From assembly GCA_037013495.1 (NCBI GenBank), contig CM072811.1, forward strand, positions 42,725,452 through 42,789,451: a stretch of 64,000 nucleotides of DNA, given 5' to 3'. The notes under the pieces were generated by a model. The model did no database searches, was not told where the DNA came from, and was given only the letters and a program-made list of their open reading frames with translations. Every line of letters starts with the position of its first letter. Positions within the stretch are counted from its first letter, which is position 1. Positions 12,240 through 23,581 of the stretch are shown in pieces. The DNA is from Hippophae tibetana (taxonomy: Eukaryota; Streptophyta; Magnoliopsida; Rosales; Elaeagnaceae). Position numbers and translations under genes: made by a program.

Positions 12240-13750
12240 TTTATTAATGTTAACGATATTTATTAACAAAACATTTAAATATAATTTTAGTTTTTATGTG
12301 TGTCTTTCAATAATATTTTCGAGCCAAAGAAACTATCGAGCTCTAACGAACACATCTCAGATACATTTATGTTCTTATGCACATTAGATTTCATATTAGA
12401 TACGTAAGAACATTTTGAATTTAGGCTATTCGATCGATCGAGACATGTTTAGATTGATAGAGGTTAGTAGATTGATCGAGACTCGATCTATTCCGATTAA
12501 AAAGTCTCAGAATTAATTTTTCATTAGAGTAGATTGATAGAGTTATTAATGGTCGATTGATTGAGCATTAGATCGATTAAAAAAATGACAAGATCGATAT
12601 ACCAGTCTTGAAATTTATTTATTTACTACACTAGCTCGATCGAGAATTGACAAGGCCGATTGATCATGTTTTGATCGTTGTATTGGATCGAGCAAAAAGG
12701 ATTTCGATCGATCAACTTTTATGTTCGATCGACCAAGAAAAACTTAAATCGATCAAGCGATCAAGGTTTCAACTTTAAACATATTTCTTACTTGAATTGA
12801 ATTCATTTATTACTATATTGTCCTCATTTTTTAAATTTTTTTTAACTGATTTTATAGACATAATAGTAATATTACTCTGGCATAGTGCTTCAAAATATTC
12901 TATTTAAACAAACATAAGTATACAACTTTCTTAACTACACAATAGCATTATTCTCTTCATCTTAAGCTTTGTCTCTCTCAAATTGTCTTGGAAAAACAAG
13001 ATCACATTTCTTTAAGCTTCTTTATTTAATTATTCTATCAAATATTGGTGATTGCATTTGATTGATTAATAAGTCTAATTAGTTTATGATATTTTGATAA
13101 AATGTTCATATAACTTCTTATTTATTTCATTCTTGAATTATTGGATCAAATAATTATGTGTAATATCATAATTATTTGGTTTGATTATTTTTCTTTTAAA
13201 TAAGCTATCTTTATTGAACTTTTGTTTAATATGCTTGCTATAGGGTTGTTAGTTGATTTTGATTTAACTGATATTTTATTAAATCATGTAGTTAGGATTT
13301 TTCATTATTGAATTTGCTCTAAGACACATATTGTATTTGTGTCATTGTATTAACTTTTTAGGTATTAGCTAAATGAGTTCGATAATTCTTGTAACTTGAG
13401 TTTATCAGAACGTTGGTCTGGATCAGAACATCTTGCATGTGGAGATAGTGAAAAAAAGCGGAGGCTTATAAGTAGATTACTTGAGGGCATTACTTGGGTG
13501 GATAGTTTGAGTCCTAATCTTGTAATCGAAAATTATTTTTATAGTGGATAGTTAAGTGGCTTGATGGTCTTTCTTTTAGTTCATTGTTGCGGCCTAAATT
13601 GTTTCAACCTAAAAATCTCGTGTGTTATTTTATTTTTTCGTATTGTTATATTTGCACGTGATTACATGTCTAACTATATGTGAAAATTTTAATTTATCCT
13701 TTTTTTGTTAATTATCTATTCACCCTATTCTTAGTAATTAGATCCGTAAC
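12240..13750. mobile_element. LTR-like insert splitting relic D, with a GATCGA-rich core
   Basis: The two flanking RT pieces of relic D belong next to each other, so this roughly 1.5-kb stretch is an insertion. Its first third (about 12420-12760) is packed with GATCGA/TCGATC words, unlike anything else in the window. The second half has the look of a long LTR or retroelement leader, with a run like CTATTCACCC near its right end. No open reading frame is present. I could not find a convincing target duplication, so the class (solo LTR or another non-coding insert) is inferred. Confidence 0.4.
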
Positions 13751-13751
13751 T

Positions 13752-14263
13752 AAAAAAAACTTTCATTCTCAATAAGAGTTTGTTATTCTTAACCTTAGTG
13801 ACATCAATTATTTCCTTGTTGTAGTACATCGATCAGATACTAGCATGCATCTTACTTAGTATAAGTATGTCATTGATCTGTTAAAGAAATTTGGTATGGA
13901 ATCCATTAAGACTTAAGTCATATCAATGAAATCACGACCAATTCTATCTAAAAATCATGATGTTCCTTTGTCTACTCCATCTGCCTATAGAAGCTTAGTT
14001 GGTATCTTGCAATATTATGTGCTCATAAGATCAGATATTGCTTTTCATGTTAATAAAATGTTTCAATTTATTCAAAAACCAACTAATGTTTATCACATTG
14101 CAGCCAAACATATTCTTTGGTACTTGAAAGAGACAGTGACATATGACCTCACTTTGCACCAATGTTTTGAGTTTAATTTATTGGTTATTGTGATTCAAAT
14201 TGGGCCAGTTCACCGGATGATCGAAGGAATATAGAAGGATATGCTATCTTTCTTGGTAACTCT
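13752..14263 (+). pseudogene. Copia relic D, RT end and RNase H start
   Basis: The plus strand reads FHSQ-stop-EFVILNLSDINYFL, then SDTSMHL and KYVIDLLKKFGM, then YRSLVGILQYYVLIRSDIAF, PTNVYHIAAKHILWYL and DDRRNIEGYAIFLGNS. These are consecutive copia RT thumb and RNase H motifs with a few stops and one frameshift. The reading is cut at codon NS by element C and continues after it (17791) as FISWMSSKHN. An ORF of 102 aa at 13926-14234 covers the central part. Confidence 0.8.
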
Positions 14264-14713
14264 TATTGGGAAATTACGAAAATTCCTGATAAACCAAATT
14301 TATGAGAAAACAAGAATAGAAAAAGAACACATAAATTTGATAACGGAGTTCGACCAATCTTGCTTACGTCTCCGGACCTACTGTAGATCTTTTTACTGAA
14401 AGAGGAGAAATTACACAAGGTGTTTACAACACTGACAACTCACAACCCATAACCCAATTACACCCAAGAAAATTACTCTCAATTTTCTCTCACAAAAACT
14501 TTTCTCTCTAAGCTTTTCTCTCAATTAGAATGAACACATGGTTGATTAATTCATTACAATTACACATCTATTTATAGGAAAATTCACTCCTTGAATTACT
14601 TCTTAAATTAATGGTTCCTTGAATTGATCATTGAATTAAACTCTTTGTTTTGCTCCATGTTTTGCTTCTTAATTTTCTCTTTAAATTAAGGAGCTTTATA
14701 GCAATCTCCAACA
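14264..14713 (-). repeat. Element C 3' LTR (450 bp)
   Basis: Direct repeat of 17367-17790 with small indels. The outer end reads TATTGGGAAATT on the plus strand where the partner has TGTTGAAAAATT, so the terminal bases have mutated. It contains TATAAATAG on the minus strand, a candidate LTR promoter. Confidence 0.88.
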
Positions 14714-16097
14714 ATCTCCCACTTGAAGATTGATTTAAATCTGTCTTCATACCTCGATCAATGCATCAAATTTTCTAGTCTTGTTACTCTAGCAGACCAA
14801 CTGAAGTTGAGCACAACTTCAGTTTCATGGCAAGCTCTCACCTGTTGGCATCTCAAGTCTGACACACTTCATTATAGCATTCAGGCTCTCCTTCATAAGT
14901 CAGCAACATATAGTTCATGTATCTCCTATTAAGCACATGAGGTCGATAAGACCTTCTCAATACAGGAGCTGTAGTAGAAGGCTATGATATGTCGAACTGT
15001 TGCGCACTACTCTGTCCAATGAGTTCCTCTGGCTGAGGACTTGCTACAATTGGTTCCTTCACGGAACTATCTGGGAGATCATCTGCATCTACAAATACTG
15101 ACTCATTCTGCTTTGAGTCGTTGGTGTTTTTTATGCATGTTCTTATACATCACTCTTTCATTGAAAATCACATCTCTACTACGAATCACTTTCTTGTTTT
15201 TGTCATCCCAAATGCGGTAGCCAAACTCATCCTCACCATAGCCGATGAATGTGCATTTCTTAGATTTGGAATCAAGCTTATTCCTACATTGATCACTAAT
15301 ATGCCCAAATGCTACACAACTGAAAACTTTTAGATGTGATAGTTTTACCTCTTTTCTACTTTATACCTCCTCTAGTATTCTGTGCTCCAATGGAACAGAT
15401 GGACCTCGATTGATCAAATAAGCTGTCATGTTGACTACTTCTGCCCAGAACTGCTTTGGTAAACCTGATTGTATATGTATGCTTCTGGCTCTTTCTATCA
15501 ACGTTTGGTTCATACGCTCAGCTACATCATTATATTGAGGCGTGCCTGGCACAGTTCTTTCCATTCTGATCTCGTGCTCACAACAAAATTTTTTGAATCT
15601 AGTGTCTTCATATTCATCATCATTATCGGTTCTAAGCTTTTTGATCTTCAAACCTATCTCATTTTCCACCATAGCTTTCCATATTTTGAAAGCCTCAAAT
15701 ACTTCAGACTTATGCTTTAGAAAGTAAACCCATACCTTCCGAGAGTGATCATCGATAAAAGTCACAAAGTAGTGTTTCCCACCAATGGATGAGACGGTCG
15801 TTGGTCCCCAAACATCAGAGTGAATAAGCTCTAGCCTTTCCTTCTTTGGGGTTCTACAACTTGTCTGAAAGCTGACTCTTTTTGCCTTCCAAGTATGCAA
15901 TATTCGCATATGTCTATCTCCGTAGACTGTAGACCTAGAAGTTTTCCCTTTGAATGCATAATCTTCATCCCCTTCTCACTCATGTGGCCTAGTCTCTGGT
16001 GCCACAAATTTGATGTTTCATTGCTTGTTGCAACTACGATTGAACAACGTGCTCTTGCTGTCATGTAAAGAGTGCCAACTCTTCTTACCTCGGGCAA
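14714..16097 (-). pseudogene. Element C integrase and truncated downstream region
   Basis: The integrase core at 15361-15909 keeps D in ELIHSDVWGP, D in LRTDNDDEYED and E in NDVAERMNQ. Upstream (15831-16097) is the pre-integrase motif LWHQRLGHMSEKGMK and a CEYCILGRQ zinc half. Downstream of 15361 the plus-strand complement still encodes integrase C-terminal words (GYGEDEFGYRIWDDKNKKV, SRDVIFNERVMYK). A linker follows and then the sequence reaches the LTR without RT. In-frame stops and frame changes show decay. Confidence 0.85.
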
Positions 16098-17001
16098 CTG
16101 TCATTGCGCCCTTTGAAATCTTTCAATCATCACCATGGAAGATCGTAGTGTAGCCTTCACTGGCTAATTACCCTACTGATATTAAGTTCCTTCTTAGGTC
16201 GGGAATATGCCTGACATCTTTCAACTCCCAAACAGACCCGTTCAACTTAATCTTCACTACACCTTTGCCAATAATAACATATGGTTGGTCATCACCAAGA
16301 TATACCTTTCCAAGGTTTCTGGGGACATATTTCTCGAAGAATTATTTCTGTGAAGTAGCATGAAACGATGCTCCAGAGTCTAACACCCAAGATTCTTCCT
16401 TGCTCTCCAAAGAGCATATCAATGCATCATCTCCTCCTGAGGTGGAAGTAACATTTTCCTTTGCCTTCACTTGTTTGTCCTTCGGTGCACTCTTGCATTG
16501 ATTTTTGTAGTGTCAGGTTCTTCCACAATTCCAAAACTCGATAGTCTTCGAGCTATGGGAATGATTAGTTTTCCTAGATTTGGACCTCCTGTCCTTTGAT
16601 CTACCTCGGTAGTCTGTTCTGCCACATCCATTCCCTTTGGTTGAATTTCTTCCTCTTGACTCTGTATGTAAAACTGAAGAAGTTGACGATTCACCCGAGC
16701 TACTCACAGCTGTGACAGTAGCATTCCAGCTTTCTTGTAAAGAAGACAAAAGTATCAATGCTAGTACTTCTTCATCGAATTCAATTTCCACTGAACTTAA
16801 TTGAGTTGTGACTGTGTTGAGTTCATTGAGATGTTGAGCTACCGATACGCCTTCCGTCATCTGTAAATTGAACAAATGCCTCATCAAATGAACTTTGTTT
16901 GAGGCTGATGGCTTCTCATACATATTGGAGAGAGCTGCCATAAGACTCACTGTGGTCTTTTCCTTTGCTATGTTGAAAGCAACATTACGGGATATCGTCA
17001 A
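16098..17001 (-). pseudogene. Element C gag and protease remnant
   Basis: The frame at 16513-17001 carries gag words typical of copia UBN2 proteins: AFNIAKEKTTVSLMAALSN, LMRHLFNLQMTEG, HLNELNTVTTQLSSVEI and EVLALILLSSLQESW. It ends in a basic stretch and FWNCGRT, the first half of a zinc knuckle. Translation of 16330-16420 reads ESWVLDSGASFHAT-like, the protease active site. The start of gag lies upstream, near 17090, in a different frame, so the gene is broken. Confidence 0.75.
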
Positions 17002-17352
17002 TCGAATAACTCCGAGAGCTTATCTGTCTAGAAGATTCCAATCATCTACCTTCATAGCCTCTGGCTTCTTCCCTGAGAGAGGTTGATACAGATAATCCTC
17101 TATCTGCATTTTCCAAAATCTAAAATCTGTGCCATCGAATTTCTCAAGTTTCACTTTTCCTTCATCTCCGGCTATTGCTCCCACTCAAATCAGACTTCCT
17201 CTGGATCATTTTTGATTATTTCTACAAACCACTGTGTATTAGAACACCTCTGTCGACAAACCAATATCGCCAACAAAATTTTACTATTCACGTAATTTAC
17301 TATTCATGTAAATAGTAATATTGTAGAAAATTGACAGAAATCACTACCAATA

Positions 17353-17364
17353 GCTCTGATACCA
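17353..17364 (-). promoter_or_regulatory. Element C primer binding site (tRNA-iMet)
   Basis: Minus strand TGGTATCAGAGC, two bases inside the 5' LTR. Confidence 0.88.
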
Positions 17365-17366
17365 GT

Positions 17367-17790
17367 TGTTGAAAAATTACACAAATTCTCGATAAACCAG
17401 ATTTATGAGAAAGCAAGAATAGAAAAATAACATATAAATTTGATAATAGAGTTCGACCAATCTTGCTTACGTCTCCAGACCTGCTGCAAATCTTTTTACT
17501 GAAAGATGATAAATTACACAAGGTATTTACAACACTCAAAACTCACAACCCATAACTCAATTACACCCAAGAAAATTACTCTCAATTTTCTCTCACAAAA
17601 GTTTTTCTCTCAATTGGAATGAACACTTGGTTAATTAATTCATTACAATTACACATCTATTTATAGGAAAATTCACTCTTTGAATTACTCTTTAAATTAA
17701 TGATTTCTTGAATTAAATTTCTTGTTTTGCTTAATGTTTTGTTCCTTAATTTGCTCCTTAAATTAAAGAACTTTATAGCAATCTCCAACA
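17367..17790 (-). repeat. Element C 5' LTR (424 bp)
   Basis: Begins TGTTGGAGATTGC on the minus strand and ends CAACA. A TATAAATAG is present inside, as in the partner. Confidence 0.88.
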
Positions 17791-17870
17791 ACTCTTTTAT
17801 CTCTTGATGTCATCCAAACATTTATAGCAATCTCAAACAACTCTTTTATCTCTTGGATGTCATCCAAACA
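17772..17870. repeat. 49-bp tandem duplication across the LTR/target junction
   Basis: The 49 bp at 17772-17820 (last 19 bp of the LTR plus target duplication and flank) are repeated at 17821-17870 with one substitution and one inserted G. The second copy reads as the in-frame continuation of relic D (SFISWMSSKHN), while the first lacks the G. The duplication therefore arose after element C had landed. Confidence 0.88.
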
Positions 17871-17960
17871 TAATACAAATCGATCTCTAGCTTTAGTTTC
17901 ATATGAAATCATTTGAAAATATGAATGAAAAGAAGCATTAGTTGTTAAAGTTAGACACCC
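17791..17960 (+). pseudogene. Copia relic D, RNase H continuation
   Basis: After element C the frame resumes as NSFISWMSSKHN followed by RSLALVSYEII, matching the copia RNase H segment in which LVTWSSKKQ and SS-EAEYR motifs normally occur. It decays into stops after about 17930. Confidence 0.65.
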
Positions 17961-20900
17961 GTCACCCCAGTTTGAAAAAAATCACAAGTGCTATAGAGTT
18001 TAGTGTACTCTCGAATTTAATCTGATCCGAAGAAACTATAACTAACTTATTCTAAAAAGTAAGAAGAATGAATCAACTAAATGAAAACAAACTAATTTGC
18101 AACAAACTTGTTGTAAATATTTTTTCTTTAAAAAATGTGATCCATCACTTTTCATCTGCACGCTGTAACTACATGAAGGAGAAAAACTATCTTCTTGTAA
18201 ATTTGACATGAGAGAAATGAGGTAGTTATTTATTACTTTCAGTTTCGTGCATGCCTTAAGATTATCACATGTATGTATTTGTGATATGTAATAATATGTT
18301 TTAATTTCAATTGATCTCATTTATACTTTCTCAAAAGTTGAATACTTTGTTTAAAATTTTATAGCATATCTTAAATTATAAATATTTCTTTCATGTTTAC
18401 TAAAAAAACTATTTAAGTTTATAAAATAACAATTGCATTCATTGTAATGACATTTTTATATATTTTAGTAAAAGTGTTTATAAAAAGAAAAGGTATACAA
18501 TCAATATATCATATATGATCTTATAATAATAATAAAAAAACTGATATATGGTATATGTAATGAAAGATATATATATAGTTTTTTTTTACTAAACAATATT
18601 TCCGTGATTCGTGGCTTGAAATGTGAAAATGGGTGACTCTTGACACCATACCACTAGGAAGGGTAAGTCTTACAAAGGTAATGGGCTTTTATACAGTTTT
18701 AATTTTTTTCAATAGTTTGCTGTAATTTTTTTAGGTAAACAAATATAAAATAATTTATAAAAATATCTAAAATATGTATTTTATTATAATTATATCCATA
18801 ATAATAAATATATGTTAAATAACATATATTTTTAAAGTTATAATTATGTTCATAACATATAAATAATGATACAATTATGTTAAAAATTAGACAGATTTTC
18901 ATCATTATTCATACATTGAAGATATAATTGTAACTAAATAAATATTTTGAGTATTTTTATAAATTATTAAATGGATCATAAAATTAACCTTAATTTTTTT
19001 ATAATATAAAAATATATATAACTACTAGAATATAAATAAAATTACTTTGACAAATTAACTAATTTAACTTGCAAAGAAGACAAAAGAGATAGGTAGTCAA
19101 TACTTATTTAATTCAGAGATTTTATTTTCGGTGTAAAATTTTATATCTTCTTTATTGAGTAATTTAGTATAGATTCGTGGTTCATTTGAGATGATTTTTT
19201 AGAATATGATTTAAATTTAAATTTTATTTATATAATATTTTTTTTATATATCTTAAAAAATTAGGTAAAGTTTTATACTTTTATATCTTATCTATTAAAT
19301 AGGACTCAACTACTTTTATAAAAATTATAACATAAATTCATTATCATCTTTTTTATAAAAATAATATGCTATTGTAATATAAGTTTGTTAATACTTACTT
19401 ATACCATCCTTCGTCATTCCTTATTTATAAAGAGAAAGTTCAAAGGTCGAGATTACCGGTCGGTCCTACCATGTTGGGAGAACATGCAAAAGTTCCTGCT
19501 TTGCCACCACCCCATCCTTTTCATCGATTTTAGAATTTAATTTTATAGATTAAATAAGTTGTTTTTTTATCAACGTTGCTGAATAAAAATTAATAAATCC
19601 TGCAAAATGAACTTATAATAAGCTTAACATACGAGCAGGTGACTTTGTTTCAAGAAATTAAAAATAAATGAGAAAGGAATTTAATGAAAAAATAACAATA
19701 ATATTATTATATTTTTTGGTTTAATTATTGAAATAAAATAATAATTAATATTATAATATTTGATTTATATTTAGAATAAAATGAAAAATATTGAATATTA
19801 TTTTAATATTTCTATATTTAGTAAAATTTAAATAGTATCATTTAATTGTTATTTTTTCGTCAAAAAAAAAATATTATTGAAATCATTATTTTTCTAAATA
19901 ACTATTACTTAAAAATAAAACATTTTATTAAAATTATTATTTTTTTAGATATGGTTTAAGATTTTGTATTTTGGAGTTTAGGATTAAGATTTAGTATTTT
20001 AGGTTTTTAAATTTGAGATATATGATTTATGATTTAGAATTTAAATGTTTTGATGGTTTGGATACATGGTATAAGGTATAAGGTATAAGGTATAAGATAT
20101 AGGGTAAATGTTATAAAAATTTCAGGATTTTAGGTTTTAGGTTTAAGATATAAGGTTATATTTATGAAAGTATGATTCTTAAAGAGAATATATAATTCTT
20201 ATTTTTTACTTTTTAGGAGTTAATTTTATTTTATTATCAATTTATAACAAAATTAAATATAAAATTATAAAGAATTAATTTTATTTTCGTTATTATTTTT
20301 ACCATGTTTATAAATAGATTTGTTTACTATCAATTTTGTTTAAGGTTTTTTTTTCCTTTGTAATCTTTCAAGATTGCGAGAATACAAGCAAATTTTAATG
20401 TGATATATATATCTTTGTCTGATTGAGTTCAGATTTTGATTCCCAAAGCTTCTGATCCAAATATAATCTGATAGTTAAAGTTATATGTCTAAAACTTGAT
20501 TTATTATGAATGGGAAATGACATTTATCTTAAATCTGATATGTATGGTTGGATCTAAAACAAAAATTTATATATAGTAAATTTATTATAATTTTAACTAA
20601 TGAGTTAACTTTATTTTATTAGACACAATTTTTTAAATTGAGCAGTAATATATATAATAAATATATTATTAATTTAATATATTTTATTGTATTTACTAAT
20701 AATATAATTACACTATATCATTTATATTAGAAGAAACTAGAAAAACATTTTGCCTATTGTTACTTGTTTTTGACCTACATTCATTGTATAACAATGTTAG
20801 TAAGCCATATTGTCTCTTAAAACGCATGAGTTTGTGTGCGTATTAAATATTTCTCTCTCTTCTACCAATTGACCAAATGCGACCTTTCCTAATATATTGG

Positions 20901-21539
20901 TCGGCCTGGATATTCGAATTAAAAATAACTGAACCTTGAGTTCAACGGGACTAGCCATGGTCAAGAGTAGGAGTGTTTACTTATTTAATTTAAGTTGTCT
21001 TATTTGAGAAAAAAATGTTAAAAAATTAAAATAAATAAATTTTATATCGATAAAAATATGAATAAAAACTAAATACCCATGATATAACCAATTATCATTT
21101 TAAAGTAAAATTAAAGTAATTATATCATAAGTGATTTAATTGAAAGTGATAATTTTAAGTGATATTTCAGTGATTATAAAAATAAAATGGTTTACTTCTC
21201 TTTATACACCTTATTTTCTTTTGTGAAAATATTATAAACAATTTTAAGTGATATTCAACGATTATTTTGCAATGGATGCATACATTCAAAACCAATTTTT
21301 CTATAAATATGTATTATGTAATTTTTTTAAAAGTACAAATAAACTTCTAAAAGCATATTTTATAGAAATTACAACACATCTTTGAAAGTGATTTGATACA
21401 TTTAAAAACAACTTCAATCAAAAGGTAAAGCAATTCCAAACACAACCTTATTGTATGGTAAAACTACCAATCACTTATAGGTAATGTTGAAGCCACCACA
21501 ATTACCATTAATCTATACTGCATGTAGATTTGTTGCACC
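17961..21539. other. AT-rich intergenic region, no gene seen
   Basis: No coding similarity recognised. There is a (GGTATAA)n short array at about 20068-20100, with looser variants of the same kind following. Around 19650-19960 is a patch of TTATT/AATAATT words similar to the repeat at 61905-62275. Open frames here are short and without motifs. Confidence 0.5.
20068..20104. repeat. GGTATAA tandem heptamer
   Basis: Four to five copies of GGTATAA in a row, followed by degenerate variants. Confidence 0.8.
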
Positions 21540-22407
21540 AACCACATTGTCATTTGTAATTTTGTGCAGTCACATAAGAAGTGATGTAAAATAAAATTGC
21601 GAATACGCCAATTGGGAATCTAGGACACATAAGGAGACCAAATTCTAAAGGAGACAAAAAAAGAAGAAGTAAGGAAATCAAAAACAAGCGAAATTCAGCA
21701 AACAAATTAAAATTATAGCAGCTCCAAGGTAAACAGCCTCCAAAGTCATCCATGGAACGCGCAAGACCAACCACTCTAGCAACAAGCTAAAATAACAGTA
21801 ACTAGTAAAGACTCTAAACAGCCACCAGCGTGATTGGTAAAGGCTAAAAAGAAAGACTTAAACTAGCAACAAAGAAGACATACCCTTACACTAAATAAGA
21901 TTGAACAAGAAAAAACAAACACCACCATTCGCCCAAAACATATAAACAGAAAACTCAATGAAAGGACATCAATTCAAATCCTGAATTTTCAAATTGAGAG
22001 AGATCAAGAATTCTCAATGCAAAAAACCAGAAGAAGAACCAATGCCAAAAACCTCCAAACAGAAGGAAAAACAAATAGTTAACCCGAGCACCATAACAAA
22101 CATAAGCACCACCAGTAAAAGAACCAATGAAAAGAACCTCCAAAACTTGCAACACCATTACAGGACTACTCCTTAGAATGAGGCAGTTCTTCCAAATTAT
22201 CAGCACAAAATCCACCAACACCACCACAAGCCATTGAATCAACCATCACTTTTGTCAAGGAAGTAACCTCATCTAGCTCCTTCCTAGGTCGCTTCCCAAC
22301 CTTAGCACTCTGCTTTTCTTCAACCTTATTACCACTCTTAGAATTTTCTTTATTCTTAACATAAACCCTAGCACAACTCTTCTTTCTACCAAACTCACCA
22401 CTACTCT

Positions 22408-22519
22408 TGAAGAAATTCATGGCCTAACTCCCTCCAAAAGAGCTCTCAAAGAGGAAGGGTTGCCATAGACTTATAAGTGCAACAGAAACCCAATGCTTAA
22501 TCGATGTGGGACTTCAACA
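22408..22519 (-). repeat. TRIM 3' LTR
   Basis: 112 bp, identical to 22652-22763. Confidence 0.95.
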
Positions 22520-22651
22520 CTCCCCCTCACATCGATTTCCGACCGGGGATATGGAGCGCCTCCCCCTCACACCGACGCAGGGTCCATCCCCTACAATCGG
22601 CCGGGTACCGACCAAGACACCTGGGACCTGTGGGTTATGGCTCTGATACCA

Positions 22652-22763
22652 TGAAGAAATTCATGGCCTAACTCCCTCCAAAAGAGCTCTCAAAGAGGAA
22701 GGGTTGCCATAGACTTATAAGTGCAACAGAAACCCAATGCTTAATCGATGTGGGACTTCAACA
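22652..22763 (-). repeat. TRIM 5' LTR
   Basis: 112 bp, identical to 22408-22519. Followed inward by the primer site at 22639-22651. Confidence 0.95.
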
Positions 22764-23335
22764 ACTCTACTTGGAGCTCTCAGCCTCAGTTGCATTAAAC
22801 TGAAAACCATCCACACCAGGTGCCAAAACCACATTACCAGCAGCATTTAATACCTTCTTCACAGGAATACCTTATTTGACATGATGAGGGACCCTTAAAT
22901 TCATTCCTGCACGCAACCAATCACCATAGCTAGCATATTTGCCTCCAAATCCAACACACATATCCTTAGCATCCACACAGAAACTCGATTCATGAGTTAA
23001 CTTTCCACAATTAAAACAGAAATATGGAAATCGTTTATACTTAAATTCCACCCACACCTTTGTTTGTGTAAAGAGAATCCAAGCCCCAAGAATAAGAGAT
23101 CAATTTAAATCAAAAGTGATACGAATTCTTACTCACCGCATCAAGCCCACAAATAAGGAGAATCGATCAACCTCAACAACAATACCAATTTTTGCAGCAA
23201 TTCTAGAAGCAATGGCCTCAATGCGCCAATCCATTGGTAGGTCTTGAATTTGGATCCGGATAGGGTAAATTGAAGTTAAGATTGGATGGAGAAGTACCTG
23301 GATACAACTTTTGGATCACAAGATGATGTAGTATG

Positions 23336-23568
23336 TGACAAATATTATCATTTCTGTTAATTATTAATTATTTCATATATTTTTGATTCTATTTCTGTAC
23401 AAGAGTTTAGGTATATGTATACAAGGAAAATAAAAACTAAACAATAACTATAATTACTGCACATCCATGTTTTATAGTTTCATTAATATTATTGTTTGCT
23501 CCATGTTTTGCTTCACTAAACATTGGTGTCTGTCACTGTTGCAACATGCACCACAACACACACCAACA
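23336..23568 (-). repeat. Element B 3' LTR (233 bp)
   Basis: Minus strand TGTTGGTGTGTGTTG ... TTGTCA. Same length as the partner at 28405-28637. Confidence 0.92.
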
Positions 23569-23581
23569 CTTCCCCTCAAGT

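Larger units (their letters stand above)
14264..17790 (-). mobile_element. Copia element C, deletion derivative nested in relic D
   Basis: A 3527-bp copia element on the minus strand with LTRs of 450 bp (14264-14713) and 424 bp (17367-17790). The flanks carry the target duplication ACTCT (14259-14263 and 17791-17795). A TGGTATCAGAGC primer site adjoins the 5' LTR. Inside are gag, a protease remnant and integrase, then a short linker, and RT and RNase H are missing. The linker passes from the post-integrase region straight into a C-terminal tail (KLKLCSTSVGL). So it is a deletion derivative that could move only with help. Several frame breaks and stops are present. Confidence 0.9.
22408..22763 (-). 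mobile_element. TRIM element with two identical 112-bp LTRs
   Basis: A 356-bp terminal-repeat retrotransposon in miniature. Its 112-bp LTRs (22408-22519 and 22652-22763) are identical base for base by eye; on the minus strand they start TGTTGAAGTCCCACATCGA and end CTTCA. Next to the 5' LTR is TGGTATCAGAGCC (minus strand, tRNA-iMet primer site), and GAGGGGGAG precedes the 3' LTR as a purine tract. The target duplication ACTCT occurs on both sides (22403-22407, 22764-22768). It has no coding capacity and needs proteins of another LTR element. Perfect LTR identity indicates recent insertion. Confidence 0.95.
21540..23335 (-). mobile_element. LINE-type retrotransposon relic (ORF1), interrupted by a TRIM
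   Basis: On the minus strand, 22770-23270 encodes a plant L1-type ORF1: an N-terminal part with DLPMDWRIEAIASRIAAKIG, then WVEFKYKRFPYFCFNCGKLTH with a C-x2-C-x4-H-x4-C knuckle (CFNCGKLTHESSFC). After the TRIM insertion it continues SSGEFGRKKSCARVYVKN and KRPRKELDEVTSLTKV to HSKE-stop at 22166. ORF1 proteins bind the element RNA. The region 21540-22165 is T-rich on the minus strand with no RT motif, so ORF2 is absent or replaced by 3' sequence. The right side is cut by element B at 23336. Confidence 0.7.

Noticed and set aside
18042..18905. Minus-strand frames of 92 and 68 aa
   Set aside because: AT-rich, Ile/Tyr/Phe-heavy translations without motif; typical of chance frames in such DNA.
14259..22768. 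Shared target duplication ACTCT of element C and the TRIM as evidence of a common mechanism
   Set aside because: Five-base duplications are random enough that two matching ones are plausible by chance, and the elements have unrelated LTRs.
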